DNA from: an uncultured Eubacteriales bacterium
GTDB lineage: Bacteria; Bacillota; Clostridia; Peptostreptococcales; Anaerovoracaceae
Assembly (NCBI GenBank): GCA_900542565.1
Contig: UQOC01000013.1
Span: 1-47,537, forward strand
Reading direction: 5' to 3'
Length of the DNA stretch: 47,537 nt
Shown here: positions 1 to 7,278 of the stretch, one piece after another
Numbering within the stretch: the first letter of the stretch is position 1
Layout of the letters: every line of letters begins with the position of its first letter
The notes under the pieces: generated by a model
Seen by the model: the letters and a program-made list of their open reading frames with translations, nothing else
What the model was told of the DNA's origin: nothing
The model's database searches: none
Program-made: the position numbers and the translations under genes

Positions 1-149
1 GGCGGCCGATCGCAGTGTGTGGCGCAGCTGCTGAGCGTGGTGCGGCATACAGTTGTGGTGCGATGGAGCGTAAAAGTGCGGCTGCCCGGCGGCCGGCTAG
101 GCTGACCGCAGTGCAGTGGGGCAACTGTTCGGTACGCCGGAACACTGCT
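1..149. other. GC-rich stretch without a recognisable gene
   Basis: No reading frame here has a ribosome binding site or a recognisable protein family. The composition is GC-rich and differs sharply from the AT-rich hairpins that follow. It may be the edge of a larger non-coding or decayed region that continues left of the window. Confidence 0.4.
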
Positions 150-403
150 TGTTGGCTTTTTTTCGGACAGAACTTTGAAAAGCCAACATTGTGTGTCGAA
201 AACTGTCGAAAGTGGCTTATAAAATTGATGATGTTGGCTTTTTGCTCCGAAGGATGTATTTTAGGTAACAGTTTTTTGGAAAACCGTGACCTGATTTTTG
301 TTGAACGGAGCAAAAAGCCAACATCGACAGATTTCGACAGGCGTAATCCGGGTATGATCCGGAAAATCTTGGCTTTTTTCCGAGTGCCGAGGAAAAAAGC
401 CAA
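150..403. repeat. Three inverted repeats of the GTTGGCTTTT subfamily
   Basis: Unit 1 pairs GTTGGCTTTT (151-160) with AAAAGCCAAC (178-187). Unit 2 pairs a perfect 20-base arm at 230-249 with 306-325; both arms contain GTTGGCTTTTT or its complement, and an outer pair CTGTCGAAA (203-211) / TTTCGACAG (332-340) flanks it. Unit 3 pairs TTGGCTTTTTTCC (369-381) with GGAAAAAAGCCAA (391-403). The T-run lies inside the stem rather than after it, so these are not ordinary intrinsic terminators. All open reading frames across them are by-products of the repeats. Their function is unknown. Confidence 0.85.
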
Positions 404-463
404 CCGATCCGCTGCGGGCAGACATGGGCACCGGACGACACCGCGGACAGGTGGGCCGACGCT

Positions 464-721
464 GCATAATGTTGTATTTTTTTCGGGATTTTAAAAAAAT
501 ACAACATTATGCCGATTTGGCATAGGATTTAGAACCAAAAAAGGCCCCCATGTTGTAATTTTTTTAAAAAATCTAAAATTATACAACATTTTCAAAAAAA
601 TGTTGTATAAAAACGGATTTTTTCTATAATTTACAACATCGCCTTCGAAGAATGCCGTGGAACGCCTGCCTTGAGAGCAAAATGTTGTAAAATATGAAAG
701 ACTTTCAAAAATATACAACAT
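464..721. repeat. Four inverted repeats of the ATGTTGTA...TACAACAT subfamily
   Basis: Four units are bounded by ATGTTGTA and TACAACAT: 469-476/500-507, 550-557/582-589, 600-607/632-639 and 682-689/714-721. The last three have exactly 24 bases between the arms and the first has 23. The first unit sits in a perfect 20-bp inverted repeat (464-483 with 493-512). The core TGTTG plus a T-run matches the GTTGGC subfamily to the left, so all seven units look like one family with GC or TA after TGTTG. The fixed geometry suggests a selected DNA or RNA structure. No gene lies in this stretch. Confidence 0.85.
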
Positions 722-890
722 CTGACCTGCCGCTGGCAAAAGGGCCGGCGATCCGCAGGCACTCGGCTAATCCGCCGCAGACAGACGGGACGGAGGCCCG
801 CAGGCACTTGGACAACCCACGAGCACTTAGGCCAGCCCGCAGACATCAGACACCCGCATACACACCGGCGAGACCACTCAAGGAGGAGAC
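722..890. repeat. GC-rich imperfect tandem repeats upstream of moaC
   Basis: Three related segments are visible at 753-773, 798-818 and 819-837, each carrying a GCACT-(T/C)-(G/A)-G core followed by a run ending in CC. The first and third are followed by a GCAGACA-type tail (777-786 and 839-851). The segment leads directly into the moaC ribosome binding site. I see no clear promoter in it, so moaC transcription probably starts within or left of the hairpin region. Confidence 0.4.
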
Positions 891-894
891 AAAC

Positions 895-1455
895 ATGGAA
901 CTGACTCACTTTGACGAAAACGGAAAAGCCATAATGGTAGATATTTCCGCAAAGAAAGATACAGGCAGGACGGCAGAAGCCGAAGGCACGATTTTTTTTA
1001 ACAGCGATGTTGCAGACGCCATCAGCAAAGGTACATCGGCAAAAGGCGATGTGATCGGTGTTGCAACGGTTGCAGGCATCATGTCGGCAAAGCGGACATG
1101 GGAACTGATACCAATGTGCCACAACATACCCCTCGGAAGCTGTCAGGTGATTTTCGACGAAAAGCCACACCGCATTCCGGTGCAGATTGCAGCGACGCAA
1201 GACGCCGGCAGCGCAAACGCCGCCTTTGACTCAGACCAGACACACACCAGAGACGAGCGATATTTCCTGACATGCCGTTGTATCGTCAAAACTACGGGCA
1301 AGACCGGGGCAGAGATGGAAGCCCTGACGGGGGTAAGTGTTGCCCTCCTGACGGTCTACGATATGTGCAAGGCCCTTGACAAGACCATGGAGATCGCCGG
1401 CGTGCGCCTGCTCAAAAAGACCGGCGGAAAGAGCGGCACGATCATCAATATTTAG
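895..1455 (+). CDS. moaC: Cyclic pyranopterin monophosphate synthase MoaC
   Basis: MoaC converts the MoaA product (3',8-cyclo-GTP) to cyclic pyranopterin monophosphate, the second step of molybdenum cofactor synthesis in the cytosol. The 186-residue product opens with the family N-terminus (MVDIS, then KDTGRTAEAEG) and carries MCHNIPL near residue 80, then VKTTGKTGAEMEAL and SVALLTVYDMCKA. The ATG at 895 follows AAGGAGGAG at 880; an upstream in-frame start at 694 lies in a hairpin and is rejected. Between NIPL and VKTTGKTG there are about 50 residues where ordinary MoaC has about 22, an insertion centred on residues 89-126. mogA follows 9 bases downstream, so the two are co-transcribed. moaA is not in the window. 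Confidence 0.93.
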   Translation: MELTHFDENGKAIMVDISAKKDTGRTAEAEGTIFFNSDVADAISKGTSAKGDVIGVATVAGIMSAKRTWELIPMCHNIPLGSCQVIFDEKPHRIPVQIAATQDAGSANAAFDSDQTHTRDERYFLTCRCIVKTTGKTGAEMEALTGVSVALLTVYDMCKALDKTMEIAGVRLLKKTGGKSGTIINI

Positions 1456-1464
1456 GAGGGAAAA

Positions 1465-1962
1465 ATGTACAGAGCAGCAGTGATCACATTGAGCGACAAA
1501 GGAGCTGCAGGCCTCAGGGCGGATATGAGCGGCCCTGCCGCAGCCCGGATGCTGGAAGAAACGGAAGAATATATGATAGAAGAAACCCTGCTCATACCAG
1601 ACGAGCCGGAGCGGCTCAAAAGAGAACTCGTCCGCCTCAGCGACGAGTCCGGCGTAGACCTGATACTGACATCGGGAGGCACCGGGTTTTCACCGAGGGA
1701 CTGGACTCCGGAAGCTACCATGGATGTGGCCGACCGCAATGCCCCCGGCATTTCAGAATACATGCGGGCCAGATCCTGTGAGATCACTCCGAAGGGAATG
1801 CTGTCCAGAGGCGTGTCAGTGATCAGAGGAAAGACCTTGATAATAAACTTACCTGGCAGTCCAAAGGCCGTCCGTGAAAACCTTGGATTCATACTGCCTG
1901 CCCTCAGCCACGGCCTTGAGATCCTCACGGGACGGGGCGGCGAATGCGGCAGGGAAGGATGA
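1465..1962 (+). CDS. mogA: Molybdopterin adenylyltransferase (MogA/MoaB family)
   Basis: Proteins of this family adenylylate molybdopterin before molybdate insertion. The 165-residue length is normal for a single-domain MogA/MoaB. Visible motifs are VITLSDKG at the N-terminus, LTSGGTGFSPRDWTPEA in the middle (the GGTG pterin-binding loop and conserved Asp) and INLPGSPKAVRENL near the end. The ATG follows AGGAGGG at 1455. It lies directly behind moaC and a hairpin terminator follows it. MogA and MoaB cannot be told apart from sequence alone; the gene name rests on the moaC neighbourhood. Confidence 0.9.
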   Translation: MYRAAVITLSDKGAAGLRADMSGPAAARMLEETEEYMIEETLLIPDEPERLKRELVRLSDESGVDLILTSGGTGFSPRDWTPEATMDVADRNAPGISEYMRARSCEITPKGMLSRGVSVIRGKTLIINLPGSPKAVRENLGFILPALSHGLEILTGRGGECGREG

Positions 1963-1994
1963 AACATCCAAAACGGATAGTGACGGGCAAACGA

Positions 1995-2047
1995 AAAACT
2001 CTATGTCAGGCAGTGAACGGCTGCCCTTCGCATAGGGTTTTTCTTTT
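1995..2047 (+). terminator. Intrinsic terminator after moaC-mogA
   Basis: AAAACTCTATG (1995-2005) pairs with CATAGGGTTTT (2031-2041) with one G-U pair. An inner GGCAG (2009-2013) / CTGCC (2021-2025) stem sits in the loop, and the hairpin is followed by TCTTTT. It ends the molybdopterin transcription unit. Confidence 0.8.
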
Positions 2048-2154
2048 AGATATTCCTGATAAAAACAATAGGTTAAATAATAATAGTTGCCGGAGGTTTG
2101 CGGCCGTGATATTTTATAGTAAAGGACAAAAGTTTAAAAATGTAAGGAGGCACA

Positions 2155-2610
2155 ATGGCAGGCAAGTTTGGGAAGCGAACAGCGTTTTACAGAAGATTTA
2201 TAATTTCTTTCGGAATCTTTTCTATTATCTATCAGATGGTGCTCGTGTGGGCAATATACCTGTTTCACGGAGTCAGCGGCAATACGGTACGCCACTATCT
2301 TATCGCTGATCTCGATCAGCTCGAAGCAGCGGGCACGAGCCATGCCCTTGCGGTTTTCTTTCAGATAATGATAATCGCAGGCCTGATATGGTCAATGGCC
2401 GGTGAAAATGTGATACGACAGGCCATCGTCCCAAAACGAGTGAAACGCCGGACTTTCATCATCGTCCAGATGATCTTGCTGGCTCTGCTTGCCGTCGCTC
2501 TGAGTATAGTATTCGATCGGATGCTATACCATGCCCTGAGAGCATTTATAGTCCCGGAAGTGCTGATCCTGGAGGTGTGGCTGGACGCTTTTCTCAGAAG
2601 TAAGATGTAG
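2155..2610 (+). CDS. Small four-helix membrane protein of unknown function (DUF3021-like layout)
   Basis: The 151-residue product has four hydrophobic segments at about residues 14-34, 62-82, 100-120 and 126-145, with a basic loop (PKRVKRR) between the second and third. AAGGAGG at 2142 gives a strong ribosome binding site for this ATG. I cannot assign a family with confidence. The size and four-helix plan resemble DUF3021 proteins, which commonly sit beside LytTR response regulators, and a broken LytTR-type regulator lies immediately downstream. If that link is right, this is the surviving member of the module. Function remains unknown. Confidence 0.6.
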   Translation: MAGKFGKRTAFYRRFIISFGIFSIIYQMVLVWAIYLFHGVSGNTVRHYLIADLDQLEAAGTSHALAVFFQIMIIAGLIWSMAGENVIRQAIVPKRVKRRTFIIVQMILLALLAVALSIVFDRMLYHALRAFIVPEVLILEVWLDAFLRSKM

Positions 2611-2615
2611 CCTTG

Positions 2616-2698
2616 ACCATTCGCCTCCTGACCGTTCACAACAAAAAACGACCGTTCGCAACATTGCGGTTGAAAGCACAGCCTTTCCGCCATATAAT
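2616..2698 (+). promoter_or_regulatory. Promoter with upstream LytTR-type direct repeats
   Basis: A promoter with -35 TTGAAA (2670-2675), a 17-bp spacer and -10 TATAAT (2693-2698) precedes the truncated response regulator. Upstream are direct repeats ACCATTCGC (2616-2624), ACCGTTCAC (2631-2639) and ACCGTTCGC (2651-2659). The last two are 20 bp apart and end 10 bp before the -35. They match eight of nine positions of the LytTR/AgrA-type site, and AgrA sites have a similar period of 21-22 bp. The arrangement is what an autoregulated LytTR system would use. The regulator it would bind is truncated here. Confidence 0.7.
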
Positions 2699-2727
2699 GA
2701 AAGCACAAAAGGGATAAGAGGTTCAAC

Positions 2728-2808
2728 ATGAAAATACTTTTTTGCGACGATCAGCCCGTGTATCTGGAGCATATGAGGCAGCTCTTGCCGCTGAGAAAAA
2801 AATCCTGA
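2728..2808 (+). pseudogene. Truncated LytTR-family response regulator, N-terminus only
   Basis: The ATG at 2728 opens a 26-codon frame beginning MKILFCDDQPVYLEHM, the typical first strand, acidic pocket (DD) and first helix of an AgrA/LytR receiver domain. It then stops at TGA 2806. The phosphoacceptor Asp, the rest of the receiver and the DNA-binding domain are missing. The sequence continues without a gap into the 3' end of a GHKL kinase gene, in a different frame. The simplest explanation is one deletion that removed most of the regulator and most of the kinase. The promoter and operator repeats upstream are intact. Confidence 0.8.
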
Positions 2809-3059
2809 GGATAGAGCTATCAAATTTTCAAAGCAAGCAGTTCATCCGAGTAGCAAATACCGCAAAAGACCATGTGGATATAAAGGACGGAGAACTTTCC
2901 ATAAAGAGGAGCAGCAAGGCCGACAGGGACTCCCACGGCTTCGGCATACAGAATATAAAAGAGGCCGTCCACCGAGAAGGCGGCAGCGTCAGGTGGTACA
3001 AGGACACAGAGTCAGATGTTCCGCTGATCGTCGCAGAAGTGGAGTTGAAAGTAGGATAA
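2769..3059 (+). pseudogene. C-terminal remnant of a GHKL sensor histidine kinase
   Basis: From about 2769 the frame encodes the end of a GHKL ATPase domain of the AgrC/ComD type. Half of the N-box remains (AYEAALAAE, lacking the leading Asn), then a strand region ending in ANTAKD, then the G-box SHGFGIQNIKEAVHREGG and a C-terminal strand. The membrane sensor, the His phosphorylation site and the front of the ATP site are absent. The upstream part of this open frame (2742-2768) is only the regulator start read in another frame. The sequence past the junction is clean, so the deletion may be fairly recent. Confidence 0.78.
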
Positions 3060-3075
3060 AAAGAAAGGAGAAATC

Positions 3076-3402
3076 ATGCAAACCATCAGACATTTTTTCA
3101 GTTCGCCCCTCAGGAGCGCCGCAGTCACATTCATCGTCACGGCAGTTGTCTGCGCCTGCGTTTTCTGGGCGATATATGACCATAGCAACAGGATCATCCC
3201 CTTTGCAGACGCAGTGATGATCGCCTCAGAAGACGCCGGATTTGACGAGTTTTCGGTAACTGAGTGTACCGGGGATCTTGACTGTTCTGCCGATGGTTCC
3301 CGCTACTATGTGGTGCAGTTCAAAGGCCCCGACCAGAACGCCTACACTTATTATGTGGACGCAAAGGACGGCGGCGTGATCACATCCCCGGAACCATTAT
3401 AA
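3076..3402 (+). CDS. Small membrane-anchored protein with PepSY-like C-terminal domain
   Basis: The 108-residue product has one N-terminal membrane segment (about residues 14-34, AAVTFIVTAVVCACVFWAIY) that would leave the rest outside the membrane. The following 70 residues (ADAVMIASEDAGFDEFSV, then YYVVQFKGPDQNAYTYYVDA) show the helix-strand-strand order and the Tyr-Val-Asp-Ala ending typical of a PepSY domain. AAAGGAG at 3063 supports the ATG. It follows the kinase remnant by 16 bases, so it was probably part of the same unit as the two-component system. PepSY proteins often inhibit peptidases or sense envelope state; no target is visible. Confidence 0.65.
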   Translation: MQTIRHFFSSPLRSAAVTFIVTAVVCACVFWAIYDHSNRIIPFADAVMIASEDAGFDEFSVTECTGDLDCSADGSRYYVVQFKGPDQNAYTYYVDAKDGGVITSPEPL

Positions 3403-3407
3403 TACGG

Positions 3408-4214
3408 CTATAATGCGACCGTCCGTCCCGGATAATCCAGCTTTTCAAATCCGCAGAGTTTGGCCAGGCGTGCGGCGTCCGCAAAAGCAAAGTCTATCGT
3501 ATCGGCAGTATGGGTGTCAGAGGAAATGATTATCTTTCCTCCGCCAATTTTTATCTTGCGCAGGATGGATTCCGACGGATAGGGCGAAGTCCTGTAGCCT
3601 TTGGACATGGCGCCCGTATTGATCTCAAATACGGCGCCTGTGGCCAGAAGTTTTGCCAGAGCATTGTCAACCGCAGCCTCATATCGAGGGTGACTTTCCT
3701 CGAACATCTTTTCCTGTTCGTTAAATTTGGTCACCAGGTCGAAGTGGCCGATGATGTCTGCGCCGGTCTTTGCGATGACCGTAGCCTCGGTGGCAAAATA
3801 GTCCTCCGCCATGGCCAGAAAATCGCCGCCGTAACATTCCTCACAGTCCCGTATCATCTGATCCTTGCTGTAGTCCACATAAATATACCTGTCAAATTCC
3901 CTGTTATAGAAAGCGTGGACAGAGCCGATGGCGTAGTCCCAGCGGCTTTCCGCAGGGCCGGAAAAAATATCCTGTTCGATACCGCACAGTATCGTGATCT
4001 TTTGCTGATATGACGAAGCCAGCCGGCGGACCTCCTGTTCGTAAGCGTCGGTCATCGCCCGGCTCATGCAGTAGCTTTCGTCGAAAGCCGTGTAGCTGTG
4101 GCCGGAAAATCCGAAGACATCGAAGCCCCGGTCCATGGCCGCCAGGACCATCTCCTCTGGGGTGTTCTTTCCGTCGCAGTAGGTGGTGTGAGAATGAAGA
4201 TTTATCTTTGCCAT
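3408..4214 (-). CDS. PHP-domain phosphoesterase, histidinol-phosphatase-like
   Basis: The 268-residue protein has the metal-binding motifs of the PHP family in order: NLHSHTTYCDG at the N-terminus, FSGHSY, GIEQDIF, AIGSVHAFY, DIIGHFDL and SSDTHTADTIDF. HisJ-type histidinol phosphatases have this layout and length, but no other histidine biosynthesis gene is nearby, so another phosphorylated substrate is possible. The ATG at 4214 has GGAGGTGC just upstream; an in-frame ATG 21 codons earlier lacks a good site and is rejected. Its stop lies 3 bases from the end of the PepSY-like gene, so the two are convergent with almost no gap. Confidence 0.82.
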   Translation of the reverse strand: MAKINLHSHTTYCDGKNTPEEMVLAAMDRGFDVFGFSGHSYTAFDESYCMSRAMTDAYEQEVRRLASSYQQKITILCGIEQDIFSGPAESRWDYAIGSVHAFYNREFDRYIYVDYSKDQMIRDCEECYGGDFLAMAEDYFATEATVIAKTGADIIGHFDLVTKFNEQEKMFEESHPRYEAAVDNALAKLLATGAVFEINTGAMSKGYRTSPYPSESILRKIKIGGGKIIISSDTHTADTIDFAFADAARLAKLCGFEKLDYPGRTVAL

Positions 4215-4303
4215 AAGCACCTCCATGTATACCATGATTCTAATTGTCCTTTTTGCCCGTGTCAATATGTGATACAATAGTTGCGGAAAGGAAATATAAA
4301 AAA

Positions 4304-4753
4304 ATGGACAAAAAAGCCACAGTGAAAGCAGTCTGTATCAGCAGGGCCAGGGGCACGCCCAAGGAGCCGGTGCCGCACATCGACCTGATCGAGGACTACG
4401 GTATCGAGGGCGACGCCCACGCCGGCAAATGGCACAGGCAGGTGAGCCTGCTTTCGTATGAGACCATAGAAAACTTCAAGGCAGAGATGGCCGGCGCCTC
4501 ACCGCTCGTAACCGATGGCAGCTTCGGCGAGAACATCATAATAGATGGTATCGACTTCAAAAATCTGTCTGTCGGAACAAAATTGCAGATAGGCCAGACT
4601 GAGCTCCTGATCACCCAGATAGGCAAGGAGTGTCACAGCCAGTGCATTATCGGACAGACCGTGGGACGGTGCATCATGCCGGAAGAAGGCGTCTTTGCCC
4701 AGGTGCTGACGGGAGGCAAGGTGGAACCGGGAGAGGAGGTGACCGTCCTCTGA
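4304..4753 (+). CDS. MOSC-domain protein
   Basis: MOSC domains bind molybdenum cofactor and act in cofactor sulfuration or N-hydroxylated substrate reduction. The 149-residue product is a stand-alone MOSC of the small clostridial type. It has GIEGDAHAGKWHRQVSLLS near residue 30, DGSFGENI, then LLITQIGKECHSQCIIG, where the Cys of the KECH motif is the conserved cofactor-sulfur ligand. Genes of this type usually cluster with moaA/moaC/mogA, which fits the pair 2.3 kb upstream. A PHP gene and the broken signalling genes now separate them. The ATG at 4304 (GGAAAGGAAA upstream) is preferred over a start 20 codons earlier. Confidence 0.85.
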   Translation: MDKKATVKAVCISRARGTPKEPVPHIDLIEDYGIEGDAHAGKWHRQVSLLSYETIENFKAEMAGASPLVTDGSFGENIIIDGIDFKNLSVGTKLQIGQTELLITQIGKECHSQCIIGQTVGRCIMPEEGVFAQVLTGGKVEPGEEVTVL

Positions 4754-4889
4754 CCGCAGGACAGCCTCTGGGCAGGTCTGCAGGACGACCAGATTTATCG
4801 CAAGTCAGCCATGTAAGTCCTCCGGACGGCCAGAGCCATCGTACGGCCGCCCGCCCCGCATAAACAACAAAAACAGTAATCATACCAGG

Positions 4890-4925
4890 CCCCCTCTCAT
4901 ATGATTAACACAGAGAGGGGGTTTT
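4890..4925 (+). terminator. Hairpin in front of yqfC
   Basis: CCCCCTCTC (4890-4898) pairs with GAGAGGGGG (4913-4921), followed by TTTT. It can terminate transcripts from the MOSC gene. Its right arm also holds the only purine-rich ribosome binding site for the GTG start of yqfC at 4929, so in a read-through transcript the fold would hide that site. Positions 4754-4889 show no other feature. Confidence 0.65.
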
Positions 4926-4928
4926 GAT

Positions 4929-5243
4929 GTGGGATTGATCGGAGAATTTACCTCGGATTTCGATTTCAGAGAACCGAGGGTCATGGTGACAGATAAGAAT
5001 GCTATCATCGAAAATGTTAAAAATATAGTCATGCTCAGCGAAACTTCCGTAACTGTTTTTACAGGCAGAAAGTATGTCACCGTCAGCGGGCGGGGATTCG
5101 TTATAAAAGGAATCTTTGAGGGGAGGCTGCTGATTGAAGGCCAAATACAGAGCATTGAGTTTCTCGGCACATCGGATCAGGATAAGGATAGAGGGGGTCA
5201 GGATAGAGAAGCTGCTGGATCAGGCCCATCGAAAAGGCCTTGA
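4929..5243 (+). CDS. yqfC: Sporulation protein YqfC
   Basis: YqfC is a small protein conserved in endospore formers and made in the mother cell; its exact role is not known. The product matches the family pattern: PRVMVTDKNAIIENVKNIV, then VTVFTGRKYVTVSGRGFVIK and [12 protein letters not shown]. The start is GTG at 4929; the ATG two bases earlier runs into a stop after three codons. The family usually ends soon after the IEFL strand, whereas this frame continues about 23 residues with a Gly/Asp-rich tail inside yqfD. It overlaps the next gene by 110 bases. It opens the long operon that runs to the dikinase homologue. Confidence 0.85.
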   Translation: MGLIGEFTSDFDFREPRVMVTDKNAIIENVKNIVMLSETSVTVFTGRKYVTVSGRGFVIKGIFEGRLLIEGQIQSIEFLGTSDQDKDRGGQDREAAGSGPSKRP

Positions 5244-6303
5244 CCTGCGGTCTGTGCGGCTTCTTTCTCATATAGAAGCAGAGTGCCATACGACGCCGAG
5301 AGACCTCAGGACCCTCAAAAAACTGGCCGGCGCACGATACAGGATAACAGAATACGAACAAAAGGGACCAGGATACAGCATAAAAAAGTTTTTACGGTCG
5401 CCCATCAGGGTCATTGGGGCTATGCTCATACTCTTTATCGTGATAACCCAGTCATTTTTTGTGCGTACTGTGGAGATAGGCGGCTATAAGGCAATTCCTG
5501 AGACCCAGCTCCGGCAGTGCCTCCATGAAGCCGGGATCCATGAAGGCGCATTTATCCCAAAGATAGACTGGGACGGGGCCCAAAACCTTATTTATGATAC
5601 TTTTCCCCAGATAACATGGCTGCAGCTGGTGTATGACGGCCGAAAAGTATTTTTGAACATTTCCGAAGCGGATGAGGACCCGGTGAGCAGCAGCGAAACC
5701 GGACAAAGCTCCGGGTCTGGCCAATATGAAGGGAGTGGTCAGACCTCCGGAATATCAGGAGATCCGGGGACATCTGAAAGGCCCTATTGCAATATAATAG
5801 CCGACAGGGACGGATATATCGAAGATATAAAGGTCTACAGAGGCCTTGCCCTGGTGGAAGAGGGCGATCATGTGAGCGAGGGCCAGGTACTGATCTCAGG
5901 CTGCGTGCCAATCGAACCGACCGTGTATGATGAGGATCATCCGAAACAGTATTATGTCAGGGCTCTGGGAGAGATAACAGTATTGACGCCTTTTCGCCTT
6001 ACTTTTAATCAGGAAAGATATGTTGACTCCGGCAAAGACGATGGCGGAGACGGGCAGGCCGGGGGCGATACAATCATCGCCAGCAAGACAGAAAAAACAA
6101 AAAAACAGGTCCAGGCTAAAGCAAACCAGCAGATCAGACAGTGGGCCAAAGAAAATTTACCTGAAAACGCCCAAATCCTAAATAAAGATTTGAATTTTTC
6201 CTACAAAGAAAATATAATAGAAGTAGGCGTAACCATCGAGGTGCGCCTGCAAATCGGAATAGAACAGGAGCTGTTAATTGGACAGAAAGATTCAGATCAA
6301 TGA
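5134..6303 (+). CDS. yqfD: Sporulation protein YqfD
   Basis: YqfD is a membrane protein of endospore formers encoded next to yqfC. The 389-residue product has the N-terminal [13 protein letters not shown] region, one membrane helix at about residues 91-110, and a long outward domain with [23 protein letters not shown] and [23 protein letters not shown] Ser/Gly-rich low-complexity insert (about residues 184-217) is not usual for the family. The proposed start is TTG 5134 behind GAGGGGAGG; ATG candidates further in would remove the conserved N-terminus. It overlaps phoH by 26 bases. Confidence 0.87.
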   Translation: MKAKYRALSFSAHRIRIRIEGVRIEKLLDQAHRKGLDLRSVRLLSHIEAECHTTPRDLRTLKKLAGARYRITEYEQKGPGYSIKKFLRSPIRVIGAMLILFIVITQSFFVRTVEIGGYKAIPETQLRQCLHEAGIHEGAFIPKIDWDGAQNLIYDTFPQITWLQLVYDGRKVFLNISEADEDPVSSSETGQSSGSGQYEGSGQTSGISGDPGTSERPYCNIIADRDGYIEDIKVYRGLALVEEGDHVSEGQVLISGCVPIEPTVYDEDHPKQYYVRALGEITVLTPFRLTFNQERYVDSGKDDGGDGQAGGDTIIASKTEKTKKQVQAKANQQIRQWAKENLPENAQILNKDLNFSYKENIIEVGVTIEVRLQIGIEQELLIGQKDSDQ

Positions 6304-7273
6304 CGATATAGACAGGACCGAGCTTTTCGGCAATCTCGATTCCAATCTGGCACTTATAAAAGAAGCAACCGGTGTGGATGTCTTTCAGCGGGATGACGGG
6401 CTCGTTTTAAAGTACGACGGCGACATGACAGAAGAAGAACAGGGAGCTGCCCTTGATATGGCCGCCGGGATCATAGAAGAACTGATGAACATACTGGCAT
6501 CAGGAGAGGAACTGAGCCAGCAGAAAGCATCATATGTCATAGGGTTGAAAAAAGAGGGGCTTTCTTATAGGGAGAGCAATATCTCAAAAGATATAATATG
6601 TTTTACTCATAAAGGAAAACCTCTCAAACCCAAGACACTCGGACAGAAAGAATATGTTCAGGCCATACGCAAGAACGATATAGTGTTCGGCATCGGACCT
6701 GCAGGGACGGGCAAGACTTATATAGCAGTAGCAATGGCGGTAAATGCCTTCAAAAATAAGGAAGTCCAGAAGATCATACTCACAAGGCCCGCCGTTGAAG
6801 CAGGAGAGCGGCTGGGATTTCTTCCAGGCGATCTGCAGGACAAAGTCGACCCGTATCTGAGACCGTTATACGACGCCCTTTACGATGTGCTGGGCAGGGA
6901 TGCGGCGCTTAAACTCAAGGAAAAAGAATCTATCGAAGTTGTGCCGCTGGCATACATGAGGGGCCGCACTCTGGACAACTCTTTCATAATCCTGGATGAG
7001 GCCCAAAACACTACAAGGGAGCAGATGAAGATGTTCCTTACCAGGATGGGCTTCGGATCAAAGGTAGTTGTCACAGGAGATGTGACCCAGATAGATTTGC
7101 CAAGAGGAAAGAAATCCGGACTGGTGGAGGCAGCAAAGATATTGAAAAATGTAAGCGGCATAGAATTCTGCCGTCTGAAAGATACGGATGTGGTAAGGCA
7201 TGAACTGGTAAAACGGATAATAAACGCCTATGACAGGTATTACAAGAAATATCCGGAAGAATTGCAGGAGTAG
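6278..7273 (+). CDS. phoH: PhoH-like ATPase
   Basis: This cytosolic P-loop ATPase belongs to the PhoH/YbeZ family, linked to RNA metabolism and ribosome maturation together with YbeY. The 331 residues include an N-terminal KH-like region, [14 protein letters not shown], Walker [12 protein letters not shown] (near residue 147), the [17 protein letters not shown] loop and Walker [14 protein letters not shown] 6278 is the likely start, behind CAGGAG and inside the end of yqfD, which implies translational coupling. ybeY follows 5 bases after the stop, the usual partner order. Confidence 0.93.
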   Translation: MDRKIQINDDIDRTELFGNLDSNLALIKEATGVDVFQRDDGLVLKYDGDMTEEEQGAALDMAAGIIEELMNILASGEELSQQKASYVIGLKKEGLSYRESNISKDIICFTHKGKPLKPKTLGQKEYVQAIRKNDIVFGIGPAGTGKTYIAVAMAVNAFKNKEVQKIILTRPAVEAGERLGFLPGDLQDKVDPYLRPLYDALYDVLGRDAALKLKEKESIEVVPLAYMRGRTLDNSFIILDEAQNTTREQMKMFLTRMGFGSKVVVTGDVTQIDLPRGKKSGLVEAAKILKNVSGIEFCRLKDTDVVRHELVKRIINAYDRYYKKYPEELQE

Positions 7274-7278
7274 ATCAT

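Noticed and set aside
150..721. Hairpin array as CRISPR or integron attC sites
   Set aside because: The units are inverted, not direct, repeats with no regular unique spacers. The arms GTTGGCT and GTTGTAT do not fit the GTTRRRY core of attC, and no integrase or cas gene is near.
15..739. Open reading frames on both strands across the hairpin array
   Set aside because: They follow the repeats (mirror-image peptides such as SKKPT on both strands), lack ribosome binding sites and have no family resemblance.
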